In this document: in pieces, positions 35,343 to 43,001 of the stretch
Layout of the letters: every line of letters starts with the position of its first letter
Position numbering within the stretch: position 1 is the stretch's first letter
Origin: Solirubrobacter sp963792915
Lineage (GTDB): Bacteria; Actinomycetota; Thermoleophilia; Solirubrobacterales; Solirubrobacteraceae
Length of the DNA stretch: 64,000 nt
Direction: 5' to 3'
Assembly (NCBI GenBank): GCA_963792915.1
Contig: CAWBYD010000007.1
Span: 248,001-312,000, forward strand
Made by a program: the position numbers and the translations under genes
The notes under the pieces: model-generated
Told to the model about the DNA's origin: nothing
The model's input: only the letters and a program-made list of their open reading frames with translations
The model's database searches: none

Positions 35343-37088
35343 GTGAGTACACCCCGCACCCTGGGCGAGCTGGCGCTCGCCGCCGCCGGCCGCTACAGCG
35401 GCGACGCAATGCGCGCCCCCGGGCGCCCCGCCACCTCCTACGCCGAGTTCGGCCAGGCGATCCGCGAGATCGCGGGCGGCCTGGCCGCGCTGGGCGTCCA
35501 GCCCGGGGACCGCGTGTCGATCCTCGGCGGAACGCGGCCCGAGTGGACGCTGGCCGACGCCGGCGCGCTGGCCGCGGGCGCGGTCGTCGTCCCCGTCTAC
35601 CACACCAACTCGCCGGAGGAGTGCGAGTACGTGCTCGCGCATTCGGGCGCCAAGGTGCTGATCGCCGAGGACGCGGCCCAGGTCGCCAAGCTCGCCGGCC
35701 GCAAGGTGCCCGACCTCGAGCACATCGTCGTGATGATCGGCGAGGCCGAGGGCGCGATCACGATGGCGGACCTGCGCTCGCGCGCGCAGGGCGACGTCAC
35801 CGTCGAGCGACTGGCGGCGATCGATCCCGACGACCCCGCGACGATCGTCTATACGAGCGGGACCACCGGCCCGCCGAAGGGCTGCGTGCTGACCCACACC
35901 AACCTGCTCTTCACGGCCAACGCGTACATCGACCGGCTGCAGATGCGCGAGCGGCCGCCGGTGATCTTCAACTACCTGCCGCTGGCCCACGTGCTGGCCC
36001 GGATGGTGCAGTTCGTGGCGATCGAGACGGGCGGGGTGCTGGCGTTCTCGAGCGGCAACACGAAGCTGCTGGCGAAGGAGATCGGCGAGGCCGCGCCGAC
36101 GTACGTCCCGACCGTCCCGCGCCTGCTCGAGAAGATCCACACGCGCGTGCTGACGTCCGCGACGGGCGTCAAGGGCCAGATCCTGCTGCGCTCGCTGGCC
36201 ACCGCGCAGAAGGTGGCGGCGGCGCGGCGCGAGGGCCGGCGCGTGAATCCGCTCGACCGCGTGCGCCACGCGGTGGGCGACCGGCTGGCGCTGTCCAAGA
36301 TCCGCGCCGCGCTCGGCCCCGGCGACCCGGTCATCGTGACCGGAGCGGCGCCGATCGGGCGCGACGTGCTCGAGTTCTTCGCCGCCATCGGCGTGCCCGT
36401 GCTCGAGGGCTACGGGATGACCGAGACGTGCGCCGCGTCGACGCTCAACACGGTCGAGGAGATGCGGCTCGGGAGCGTCGGGCGGCCGCTGCCCGGCACC
36501 GAGGTGGCGATCGCTGAGGACGGCGAGATCCTCATGCGGGGCCCGCTGGTCTTCCCTGGCTACTACCGCAACGACGAGGCCACCGCGAGCGTGATCGACG
36601 GCGAGGGCTGGATGCACTCCGGCGACCTCGGGCGCATCGACGACGGCTACGTGTTCATCACCGGGCGCAAGAAGGACCTCGTGATCACGTCGAGCGGCAA
36701 GAACGTCTCACCGGAGCAGATCGAGAGCGCGCTGCGCGACTCGCGCTGGATCTCGCAGGCGGTCGTGGCCGGCGACCGGCGCTCCTACCTGGTGGCGCTG
36801 GTCACGCTCGATCCCGACGAGGCGCCGAAGCTCGCGCAGGAGCTCGACGTGCCCTCAGAGCCCGGCTCGATGGCGCAGGCCGACCAGGTCCGCCAGGCCG
36901 TCTGGCAGGACATCGAGATCGCGAACCGCCGTTTCGCGCGTATCGAGCAGGTCAAGCGCTTCGCGATCCTTCCGCGCGACCTCTCCCAGGAGGAGGGCGA
37001 GCTGACCCCGACGCTGAAGGTCAAACGCGCCGCCGTCTACGACAAATATGCGGGAATCATCGATGATCTCTACGGAGAAAGTACTTAG
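35343..37088 (+). CDS. Long-chain acyl-CoA synthetase-like AMP-dependent ligase
   Basis: 581 residues: ATP-binding YTSGTTGPPKGCVLTHTN, VLEGYGMTETCAAS, HSGDLGRIDDGYVFITGRKK and the C-terminal Lys in LTPTLKVKR. The layout is of FadD15-type long-chain fatty acyl-CoA ligases. It activates a carboxylic acid as acyl-AMP then acyl-CoA. The GTG has TAGGGT 7 bases before it and no ribosome site, so a separate leaderless transcript is likely, and the gene may not belong to the hydroxylase pathway. Confidence 0.93.
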   Translation: MSTPRTLGELALAAAGRYSGDAMRAPGRPATSYAEFGQAIREIAGGLAALGVQPGDRVSILGGTRPEWTLADAGALAAGAVVVPVYHTNSPEECEYVLAHSGAKVLIAEDAAQVAKLAGRKVPDLEHIVVMIGEAEGAITMADLRSRAQGDVTVERLAAIDPDDPATIVYTSGTTGPPKGCVLTHTNLLFTANAYIDRLQMRERPPVIFNYLPLAHVLARMVQFVAIETGGVLAFSSGNTKLLAKEIGEAAPTYVPTVPRLLEKIHTRVLTSATGVKGQILLRSLATAQKVAAARREGRRVNPLDRVRHAVGDRLALSKIRAALGPGDPVIVTGAAPIGRDVLEFFAAIGVPVLEGYGMTETCAASTLNTVEEMRLGSVGRPLPGTEVAIAEDGEILMRGPLVFPGYYRNDEATASVIDGEGWMHSGDLGRIDDGYVFITGRKKDLVITSSGKNVSPEQIESALRDSRWISQAVVAGDRRSYLVALVTLDPDEAPKLAQELDVPSEPGSMAQADQVRQAVWQDIEIANRRFARIEQVKRFAILPRDLSQEEGELTPTLKVKRAAVYDKYAGIIDDLYGEST

Positions 37089-37108
37089 ACGACGCTTCGA
37101 AGCGCCGT
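37089..37108 (+). terminator. Possible hairpin after the acyl-CoA ligase gene
   Basis: ACGACGCTTCGAAGCGCCGT folds as a stem with one A-C mismatch and a short TCGA-type loop, directly after the TAG. No T run follows, so it is a weak candidate. Confidence 0.3.
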
Positions 37109-37121
37109 CGATAATGGCGGT

Positions 37122-37676
37122 GTGAATCTGTCCCGCCTGCCTCAGACGTTGCGAGCCCTGGTGCTCGTGCCGCTCCTGGCGGCGGGGCTGGACCAGACAC
37201 GGGCCTCGCTGCTCTGCGGGCCCGACGCGCGCAGCTGCCTCGCCGCCGCCGGTCACAGCGGCCTCGGCCTGCTCGGGGTCTTCCTGCTCGTGATGTACGC
37301 GGTCGCCGCCGCCGCGCTCGTCGGCCGCGTCGCTCGCCGCCGCCCCGCCCCGCTGGGCCTGTGGGCCGTCGGCACGGCGGGCGTGTGGGCCGCCTGCGGC
37401 GGCCAGGCCCTGCTGGCCACCGCGTTCGGGGGCGGCGCCCTCGGCGGTGGCTGGCTGCAACTGCTGGCGCTCGGCGTCCTCGCCGGCGCCGTGCTCGCGC
37501 TCGCGCTGCGCGTGCTCCCCGCCGCCCGCCGGCTCATACGGTCGCTGGGGCCGGACACGCCCCGGCCCCCGTTGCGCCCGGAGTTCGCCTGGTGCGTCCC
37601 CGAATGGACGCCCGCCAGGACCCGCATCGCCGTCGCCCGTCTCGGACGGGATCGCGCACCACCGCTCGCGGCCTAG
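37122..37676 (+). CDS. Hypothetical membrane protein
   Basis: 184 residues with four hydrophobic stretches (about 10-25, 47-70, 80-105 and 110-135) separated by short basic loops, and a cytosolic tail rich in Arg and Pro. Two Cys pairs in the first loop (CGPDARSC) may form a disulfide. No family is recognised. GTG start with TAATGG a few bases upstream. The following gap contains three palindromic repeats. Confidence 0.7.
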   Translation: MNLSRLPQTLRALVLVPLLAAGLDQTRASLLCGPDARSCLAAAGHSGLGLLGVFLLVMYAVAAAALVGRVARRRPAPLGLWAVGTAGVWAACGGQALLATAFGGGALGGGWLQLLALGVLAGAVLALALRVLPAARRLIRSLGPDTPRPPLRPEFAWCVPEWTPARTRIAVARLGRDRAPPLAA

Positions 37677-37698
37677 CCGGAGCCACTCCTCCGCCGCA

Positions 37699-37828
37699 CG
37701 AACAAACGGGGTCTTGACCCCTTTTGTTCGCCGCGCCGTCCTGCCGCACGAACAAACGGGGTCTGACCCCTTTTGTTCATCGCGCCGTCCTGCCGCACGA
37801 ACGAAACGGGTCTGACCCCTTTTGTTCG
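37699..37828. repeat. Three palindromic elements in tandem
   Basis: Copies at 37699-37730, 37749-37778 and 37798-37828, spaced at about 50 bases and separated by the conserved spacer CGCGCCGTCCTGCCGCA. They are in reverse orientation to those at 15309 and 19311 (centre T instead of A). The third copy is the exact reverse complement of the copy at 15309-15339. They could form three strong stem-loops between the membrane-protein gene and the dsbA-like gene. Confidence 0.9.
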
Positions 37829-37866
37829 CCGCCGATCCCCATGCCGAGACCTTCAGGAGCCAGCAA

Positions 37867-38655
37867 ATGTCCACTTCTCCCCGTCTGACCAAGCGCGAGT
37901 TGCGTGATGTGAAGCGCGCCGAGCGCGAGAGCGCCGAGGCCGCAGCGCGTGCCGCGACGGCCCGCCGGCGCACCCTGACGCGGCTCGGCGGCGCCGTCGC
38001 CCTCGCCGCCGCGATCGTCGCGATCCTGATCGTCGTGTCCTCGCAGGGCGGGAAGACGACGCCTCCACCCTCCACGCCCGCTCAGGCCTCGACCGCGGCG
38101 ACCGAGGCCGCGAACGTGTTCTCCGGCTTCACCGAGAAGGACGGCGTCGTCGGTTCGGCCACGGCCAAGGTCACCGTGACGGAGTTCGTGGACCTGCAGT
38201 GCCCGATCTGCGCGGAGACGTCGGCGCAGATCCTGCCCGGCGTCGTCAACGACTACGTCCGCACGGGCAAGATCAAGCTCCAGGCGCGCACGCTGCACTT
38301 CATCGGCAGCGATTCCACGAAGGCGGCGAAGGTCGCCGCCGGCGCGCAGGCCCAAGGCCATTTCTGGCCGTTCCTCGAGGCCTTCTACGCCGACCAGGGC
38401 GCGGAGAACTCCGGCTACGTGACCGACGCGTTCCTGCGCAATGTCGCCAAGGCATCCGGCGTGGATGCGACCAAGGCGCTGGCCTACGCGAACACGTCCG
38501 CCGCGAAGGCCAAGCTTGCGGCCGCTGATTCCCAGGCCGGCACGCTCGGCATCAACGCCACGCCGACGTTCGTCGTCGAGAGCGCCAACGGCACCAAGAA
38601 GGTCGTCGACGCCAGCGGCGTGCAGACCGCGATCAAGGACGCGCTGCGGTCATGA
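37867..38655 (+). CDS. DsbA-like membrane-anchored thioredoxin-fold oxidoreductase
   Basis: 262 residues from the ATG preceded by AGGAGCCAGCAA; a longer upstream start would run into the repeat. A basic N-terminal cytoplasmic segment (helical) precedes a membrane helix at about 40-60 (LGGAVALAAAIVAILIVVSS). The extracytoplasmic thioredoxin fold has CPIC at 112-115 and a cis-Pro in NATPTFVV. It probably makes disulfides in exported proteins, re-oxidised by the VKOR encoded next, whose ATG overlaps its stop. Confidence 0.92.
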   Translation: MSTSPRLTKRELRDVKRAERESAEAAARAATARRRTLTRLGGAVALAAAIVAILIVVSSQGGKTTPPPSTPAQASTAATEAANVFSGFTEKDGVVGSATAKVTVTEFVDLQCPICAETSAQILPGVVNDYVRTGKIKLQARTLHFIGSDSTKAAKVAAGAQAQGHFWPFLEAFYADQGAENSGYVTDAFLRNVAKASGVDATKALAYANTSAAKAKLAAADSQAGTLGINATPTFVVESANGTKKVVDASGVQTAIKDALRS

Positions 38656-39074
38656 AGTGGGCGATCGCGGTGATCGCCACCATCGGGCTCGGCATCGCCT
38701 CCTACCTGACGATCGTGCACTACACGGGCGGCGTGCCGGTCTGCGAGATCGCGCACGGCTGCGCGACGGTGCAGAAGTCGCGCTACTCCGAGCTCGCCGG
38801 CGTCCCGGTGGCCCTGCTCGGGCTGCTCGGGTATGCCGGGATCCTCGTCTCGCTGGTCCGCGACGACGAGATGTCGCGGACCGCAGCGGCCTTCATCGCG
38901 CTGCTCGGCTTCGGCTTCTCGGCCTGGCTGACCTACACGGAGGTCGGGATCCTGCACGCGGTGTGCATCTGGTGCGTCGGCTCGGCGATCTGCATGACGC
39001 TGCTCGCCGCGCTGACGGTCACGCGGGCGGTGCGGCCGTCGAGCCTCGGACAATCAGTTCGACTGGAAGCCTGA
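38652..39074 (+). CDS. Vitamin K epoxide reductase (VKOR) family protein
   Basis: 140 residues with four membrane helices, loop cysteines Cys31 and Cys37 (VCEIAHGC) and the catalytic CIWC at 105-108. It re-oxidises the DsbA-like partner using quinones. The gene overlaps the dsbA-like stop by 4 bases, and its last 56 bases overlap the convergent lacI-type gene. The tail after about 125 is short and polar. Confidence 0.93.
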   Translation: MKWAIAVIATIGLGIASYLTIVHYTGGVPVCEIAHGCATVQKSRYSELAGVPVALLGLLGYAGILVSLVRDDEMSRTAAAFIALLGFGFSAWLTYTEVGILHAVCIWCVGSAICMTLLAALTVTRAVRPSSLGQSVRLEA

Positions 39075-40065
39075 CGCGCCGTGGCGGCTGGCCGGACAGC
39101 ATCTCCCCCAGCAGCGCGTAGGCCGCCTCGCCCTTGTCGATCAGCGACTGCCGGACGGTGGTGAGCGGGGGCTGTGCGTTGGCCGCAAGCGGGATGTCGT
39201 CGAACCCGGTGACCGAGAGGTCGCCGGGCACGGCACGTCCCGCCTCGGAGGCGGCGCGCATCGCGCCGAGGGCCAGCAGGTCGCTGTCGGCGAGGATCGC
39301 GGTCAGGTCCGGATGCGCCGCGAGCAGCGCCCGACCGGCGCTCAGGCCGGCATCGAAGGCGTGGCCCCCGGCCTCGTAGATCGGCACGTCGCCGACTGTC
39401 TCGAGGTAGCCGTGGACACGCTCGCGGTCCACGGGTGTATCGGCGTGCTCGAGCCGCGAGGGCCCGACGGGGCCCGTACGTACGTCCTGGCCGAGCATCG
39501 CGACGATCACCGCGATCCGCCGGTGCCCGAGCGCGAGCAGGTGCTCGGCGGCCGCGCGCGCGCCGCCCCGCTGATCGATGTCCACGCGGGCGACGTCTGC
39601 ATCCCCGCTCCAACCCTCGACCACGACGGTCGGGAGCCGGCGCTCCAGCACGGCGTCGAGCGCGGGATCGCCATCCGGCACGCAATTCAGGCAGAAGGCG
39701 TCGACGACGGCGTTGCCGATCGCCTCCTTGGGGTGCGCGCCCTTCGGGGAGGGGATCAGCAGCATCGACGTCCCCGCCCGCTCGCCGGCGCGCGCGATGC
39801 CTTCGAGGAAGAGCCCCGTCGCGGGGTCGCGAAAGGCGTAGGACAGCGTCTCGCCTACCAGCACCCCGATCGTGCCGGTCTGCCCGCGCCGGAGGCCGCG
39901 CGCGGCGGGGTCCGGCCCGGCGTAGCCCAGGCGCCGCGCGGCGTCGAGGATACGCTCGCGCAGCGCCGGGCTCAGCTGGTCCGGACGGTTGTAGGCGTTC
40001 GACACCGTGGCGCGCGAGACGCCCAGCTCATCGGCCACGGTCTGGAGGGTCGGGCGGGTGCCCAC
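39019..40065 (-). CDS. LacI-family transcriptional regulator
   Basis: 348 residues from the GTG at 40065 that follows a G-rich run. Helix-turn-helix TLQTVADELGVSRATVSNAY with hinge helix YAGPDPAARGLRRG, then a periplasmic-binding-like sensor (TIGVLVGETLSY, ADSDLLALGAMRAASEAGR, VTGFDDIPLA). The adjacent operator at 40271-40299 has the LacI-family symmetric form. No sugar enzyme is directly next to it, so its targets may be elsewhere. Confidence 0.92.
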   Translation of the reverse strand: MGTRPTLQTVADELGVSRATVSNAYNRPDQLSPALRERILDAARRLGYAGPDPAARGLRRGQTGTIGVLVGETLSYAFRDPATGLFLEGIARAGERAGTSMLLIPSPKGAHPKEAIGNAVVDAFCLNCVPDGDPALDAVLERRLPTVVVEGWSGDADVARVDIDQRGGARAAAEHLLALGHRRIAVIVAMLGQDVRTGPVGPSRLEHADTPVDRERVHGYLETVGDVPIYEAGGHAFDAGLSAGRALLAAHPDLTAILADSDLLALGAMRAASEAGRAVPGDLSVTGFDDIPLAANAQPPLTTVRQSLIDKGEAAYALLGEMLSGQPPRRVRLPVELIVRGSTAAPPA

Positions 40066-40072
40066 CCCCCCA

Positions 40073-40258
40073 TCATCGCGTAGCAAGCACCTGCCACTCA
40101 GTGGCGAAGCGATCAGCGACCCACCGCAGCGCCTGGGCGACGGCGATGCGAGCGCGGCCGGGCGCCGGCTCACCAGGGAGCGGAACGACCGGCGCGTCGG
40201 GCAGCGCGGACGTGGCGAGGCGGGCGGTCTGGTCGAGTGCGGGATACGGCACGAACAT
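40073..40258 (-). CDS. Small hypothetical protein, 61 residues
   Basis: Starts at an ATG with AGAGAGGACGCATC before it and lies between the LacI operator and the lacI-type gene, ending 8 bases before the latter. No membrane helix or signal peptide; the C-terminal half (RARIAVAQALRWVADRFATE) is a predicted amphipathic helix. It would be transcribed with the regulator from the promoter at 40296-40323. No family is recognised. Confidence 0.5.
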   Translation of the reverse strand: MFVPYPALDQTARLATSALPDAPVVPLPGEPAPGRARIAVAQALRWVADRFATEWQVLATR

Positions 40259-40270
40259 GATGCGTCCTCT

Positions 40271-40323
40271 CTGTATCGATTTAGTCTTAATCGATACAGT
40301 AGCGGAGTTCAGCCGGCTGTCAA
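40271..40323 (-). promoter_or_regulatory. LacI-type operator with promoter
   Basis: An 11-base inverted repeat (CTGTATCGATT at 40271-40281 and AATCGATACAG at 40289-40299, 7-base spacer) can also be read as two LacI-type sites centred on CG 15 bases apart. Upstream on the minus strand TTGACA (40323-40318) and TACTGT (40301-40296, spacing 16) make a promoter that overlaps the repeat, so the LacI protein probably represses its own operon. Confidence 0.7.
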
Positions 40324-40401
40324 GGTGCGGCTAACCGTCCAATCGAGCGTGCGGCTGGTTCGAATCCGTTGCGGTGCTCGCCGGGCGCCCCCGCAGCGCG
40401 A

Positions 40402-41526
40402 CTACGCGGCGAGGGCGCTCAGCGCCCGCGCGGGAGCGACGAACTCGCGCCCCTGATCGCGCGCCACGGGCTCGCTGGTCACGGCGCCCGCCGCGACATT
40501 GAGGCCGTTCGCGAAGCCCGGATCGCGCTCGAACGCGCCGGCCACGCCGTACTCGGCCAGCGCCAGGACATACGGCAGCGTCGCGTTCGTGAGCGCCGCC
40601 GTGGACGTCACCGGCACGGCGCCAGGCATGTTCGCGACGCAATAGTGGCTGATGCCCTCGACCGCGTAGACCGGGTCGGTGTGGGTTGTGGCGTGCGAGG
40701 TCTCGAAGCATCCGCCCTGGTCGATCGCGACGTCGACGAGCACCGCGCCGGCCTTCATCAGCGCGAGCTGCGCGCGCGTGACCACGTGCGGCGCTCGGGC
40801 GCCGGCGACCAGCACCGCACCGACGACGAGGTCAGCCTGCGGCAGGCCTTCCTCGATGGCGAGCGTGGAGGCGTAGCCGGTACGACCGGCGCCGAGCATG
40901 ACCTCGAGCTCACGCAGCCGGTCGAGCGAGCGGTCATAGACGGTCACGTCGGCGCCCATGCCGAGCGCGACCTGGGCGGCGTTGAGTCCGACGACGCCGC
41001 CGCCGATGACCATCACCTTCGCGGCCGGCACGCCCGGCACCCCGCCCATGAGGATCCCGCGTCCGCCGAGCGGCTTGGAGAGCATGAACGCTCCGGCCTG
41101 CGCGGCGAGCTTCCCCGCGACCTCGCTCATCGGCGCCAGCAGCGGCAGCCGGCCGCGCGGATCGGTGATCGTCTCGTACGCGATGCAGGTCGCGCCGGAA
41201 TCGATCAGACCCTGGGTCAGCGCGGGCTCGGGCGCCAGGTGCAGGTACGTGAACAGGGTGTGGTCCGGCGTCAGCCGCTCAACCTCGACAGCCTGGGGCT
41301 CCTTGACCTTCACGATCAGCTCCGCCTCGGCGAACACCGCGCCGGCGTCCGGCACGATTTCCGCGCCCTGGGCCTGGTAGGCGACGTCAGCGATCGCCGA
41401 CCCCTCTCCCGCTCCCCGCTGGACGACCACCGTGTGGCCGCGCTGGGTGAGCTCGCGCACGCCCGCGGGCGTGAGGGCAACGCGGGCCTCGTCGGTCTTG
41501 ATCTCAGTCGGGACGCCGATGTTCAT
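40402..41526 (-). CDS. ald: Alanine dehydrogenase
   Basis: 374 residues, close to the usual 371. NIGVPTEIKTDEARVALTPA at the start, the catalytic region KVKEPQAVEVE, HLAPEPALT, the Rossmann motif VIGGGVVGLNAAQVALGMGA and VDVAIDQGGCFETS are diagnostic. It interconverts L-alanine and pyruvate with NAD+, releasing ammonia. The divergent Lrp-type regulator 44 bases away is probably its activator (AldR/AdeR-like arrangement). Confidence 0.95.
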   Translation of the reverse strand: MNIGVPTEIKTDEARVALTPAGVRELTQRGHTVVVQRGAGEGSAIADVAYQAQGAEIVPDAGAVFAEAELIVKVKEPQAVEVERLTPDHTLFTYLHLAPEPALTQGLIDSGATCIAYETITDPRGRLPLLAPMSEVAGKLAAQAGAFMLSKPLGGRGILMGGVPGVPAAKVMVIGGGVVGLNAAQVALGMGADVTVYDRSLDRLRELEVMLGAGRTGYASTLAIEEGLPQADLVVGAVLVAGARAPHVVTRAQLALMKAGAVLVDVAIDQGGCFETSHATTHTDPVYAVEGISHYCVANMPGAVPVTSTAALTNATLPYVLALAEYGVAGAFERDPGFANGLNVAAGAVTSEPVARDQGREFVAPARALSALAA

Positions 41527-41570
41527 GCCTACGAGCATGCGAGTATCCACGGTGAGATGGAAGGAACACT

Positions 41571-42017
41571 GTGAAAACCGTGGTGCTCGACGATACCGAT
41601 CACCGGATCATCAGCATCCTGGTCCGAAACGGAAGAGCATCGTTCGCGACCCTCGGCGCCGCGGTCGGGCTCAGCCCGCACGGCGCGGCCGACCGGGTGC
41701 GCCGGCTCGAACGCGGCGGGGTGATCACCGGGTTCACCGCGACGATCGACCTCGAGAACCTCGGCCGCGGGCTCGACGCGTTCATCGACGTCCGGATGCT
41801 CCCCACCGCCGACCCGGATGCCTTCGAGCGGCTCGCCGCAGAGCTGCCCGCGGTGCGCGAGGCGCTGTTCGTGACCGGTCGGTTCGACTACCAGCTGCGG
41901 GTCGCGTGCACGGACGCGGACGAGTTGGACCGGACGATCCGGGCTCTGCGCCAGCGCGGAGGCGCGGCCGCCACGGAGACGCGGATCGTGCTGCGAACCA
42001 ACCGAAACGTCGTTTAG
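41571..42017 (+). CDS. Lrp/AsnC-family transcriptional regulator
   Basis: 148 residues from a GTG with GGAAGGAACACT before it. Winged helix (LDDTDHRIISILVRNGRASF, LGAAVGLSPHGAADRVRRLE) and a RAM amino-acid-sensing domain (FVTGRFDYQLRVAC). It is divergent from alanine dehydrogenase and probably controls it in response to alanine, as in other actinobacteria. Confidence 0.93.
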   Translation: MKTVVLDDTDHRIISILVRNGRASFATLGAAVGLSPHGAADRVRRLERGGVITGFTATIDLENLGRGLDAFIDVRMLPTADPDAFERLAAELPAVREALFVTGRFDYQLRVACTDADELDRTIRALRQRGGAAATETRIVLRTNRNVV

Positions 42018-42096
42018 TGCCCGACGGGGAATTGCCGAATGCGTGAGTAGCGTCTCTGCGGACGGCGCCGCCCCCGCCGCTCCGGGAGGTCAGCTG

Positions 42097-42510
42097 CTAC
42101 TGCGGAGGCGCCGCGAGTCGCGGAAGCACCGCGAGCAGCGTCTCGCGCTCGGCGCGGTCGAGCTCGCCGAGGAGTTGCTCCTCCATCTGGCGGATGTCGG
42201 CGACGGCCGCGGCGTGGCGTCGCTGTCCGGCCGGCGTGATCGCGACGAGCCGCGCTCGGCGGTCCAGGGGGTCCGGCTTGCGCGCGATCAGTCCCTCGAC
42301 CTCGAGTTCCTCGAGCACATTGATCAACCGCGTCTTGTCGTGCCCGATCGCAGCGGCCAGCGACTGTTGCGTCTCAGCGGGTCCGCGCACGAGATGCGAG
42401 AGCGTGATGTAGCCCCACATGGTCAGCCCATGGGCGGCCAGCAGCGGCCGTTCGGCGTCGATCAGGCGGCGCGTGATGCGGGCGAACATGGCACCGAGGT
42501 CGTCGCGCAT
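42097..42510 (-). CDS. MarR-family transcriptional regulator
   Basis: 137 residues from the ATG at 42510. Typical MarR winged helix: LTMWGYITLSHLVRGPAETQ, LAAAIGHDKTRLINVLEELE, GLIARKPDPLDRRARLVAITPAG. Divergent from the SRPBCC gene with a palindrome ATCATCT-N8-AGATGAT between them, which is its probable binding site. Confidence 0.93.
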   Translation of the reverse strand: MRDDLGAMFARITRRLIDAERPLLAAHGLTMWGYITLSHLVRGPAETQQSLAAAIGHDKTRLINVLEELEVEGLIARKPDPLDRRARLVAITPAGQRRHAAAVADIRQMEEQLLGELDRAERETLLAVLPRLAAPPQ

Positions 42511-42579
42511 GAGTGGTGATCGTAGGTCGTGGCGGATCGGATGTGGCGGCGGACCGTGTGCGGGGGCGGACGATTGCGG

Positions 42580-42608
42580 TTGACATATCATCTGCGAGTG
42601 TAGATGAT
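42580..42608. promoter_or_regulatory. MarR operator overlapping the SRPBCC promoter
   Basis: ATCATCT (42587-42593) and AGATGAT (42602-42608) are perfect 7-base inverted arms separated by 8 bases. The plus-strand -35 TTGACA (42580-42585) abuts the left arm, so binding would block transcription of the SRPBCC gene. Confidence 0.6.
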
Positions 42609-42614
42609 CTATGG

Positions 42615-43001
42615 ATGCATACGAATCGCAGCGAGACCCGTTCGATCTCGATCGCCGCGCCGCCCGACGCCGTGCTCGACGTCGTCGGCGACGCCCGCAC
42701 GCTGCCGCGGTGGGCGCCGAACTTCACGAGCACGGTGCAGCCCGACGGCGGGCACTGGGTGATCGACGGCGGCCGGCGGATCGACCTGCGGGTGGCCCGC
42801 GAGCACGGCACGGTCGACATCGTCTCCGCCGACGACCCGCGACGGGGCGCGTTCACGCGCGTGGTCCCGAATGCCGGCGGCAGCGAGTACCTGTTCACGC
42901 TGTTCTTCCCCGACGCCGACGAGGCCGCGGTGACGCGCCAGATGGCGATCGTCGAAGAGGAGCTGCGCACGGTGCGCGAGCTCGCTCAGGCGGCGCGGTA
43001 G
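42615..43001 (+). CDS. SRPBCC-family protein
   Basis: 128 residues from the ATG at 42615. The pattern RSISIAAPPDAVLDVVGDAR, LPRWAPNFTSTVQPDGGHWV is typical of START/Bet v1-like small-ligand binding folds. The bound ligand is unknown; a role in detoxification with the MarR regulator is inferred. Its 3-prime end overlaps the convergent amidohydrolase by 16 bases. Confidence 0.85.
   Translation: MHTNRSETRSISIAAPPDAVLDVVGDARTLPRWAPNFTSTVQPDGGHWVIDGGRRIDLRVAREHGTVDIVSADDPRRGAFTRVVPNAGGSEYLFTLFFPDADEAAVTRQMAIVEEELRTVRELAQAAR

Noticed and set aside
37699..37828. Regularly spaced repeats as a CRISPR array
   Set aside because: The units are full palindromes, the short spacers are the same and not unique, and no cas genes are nearby.
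40357..40367. GGTTCGAATCC resembling a tRNA T-loop
   Set aside because: No matching T-stem, acceptor stem or anticodon arm can be drawn around it on either strand, so it is not called a tRNA.
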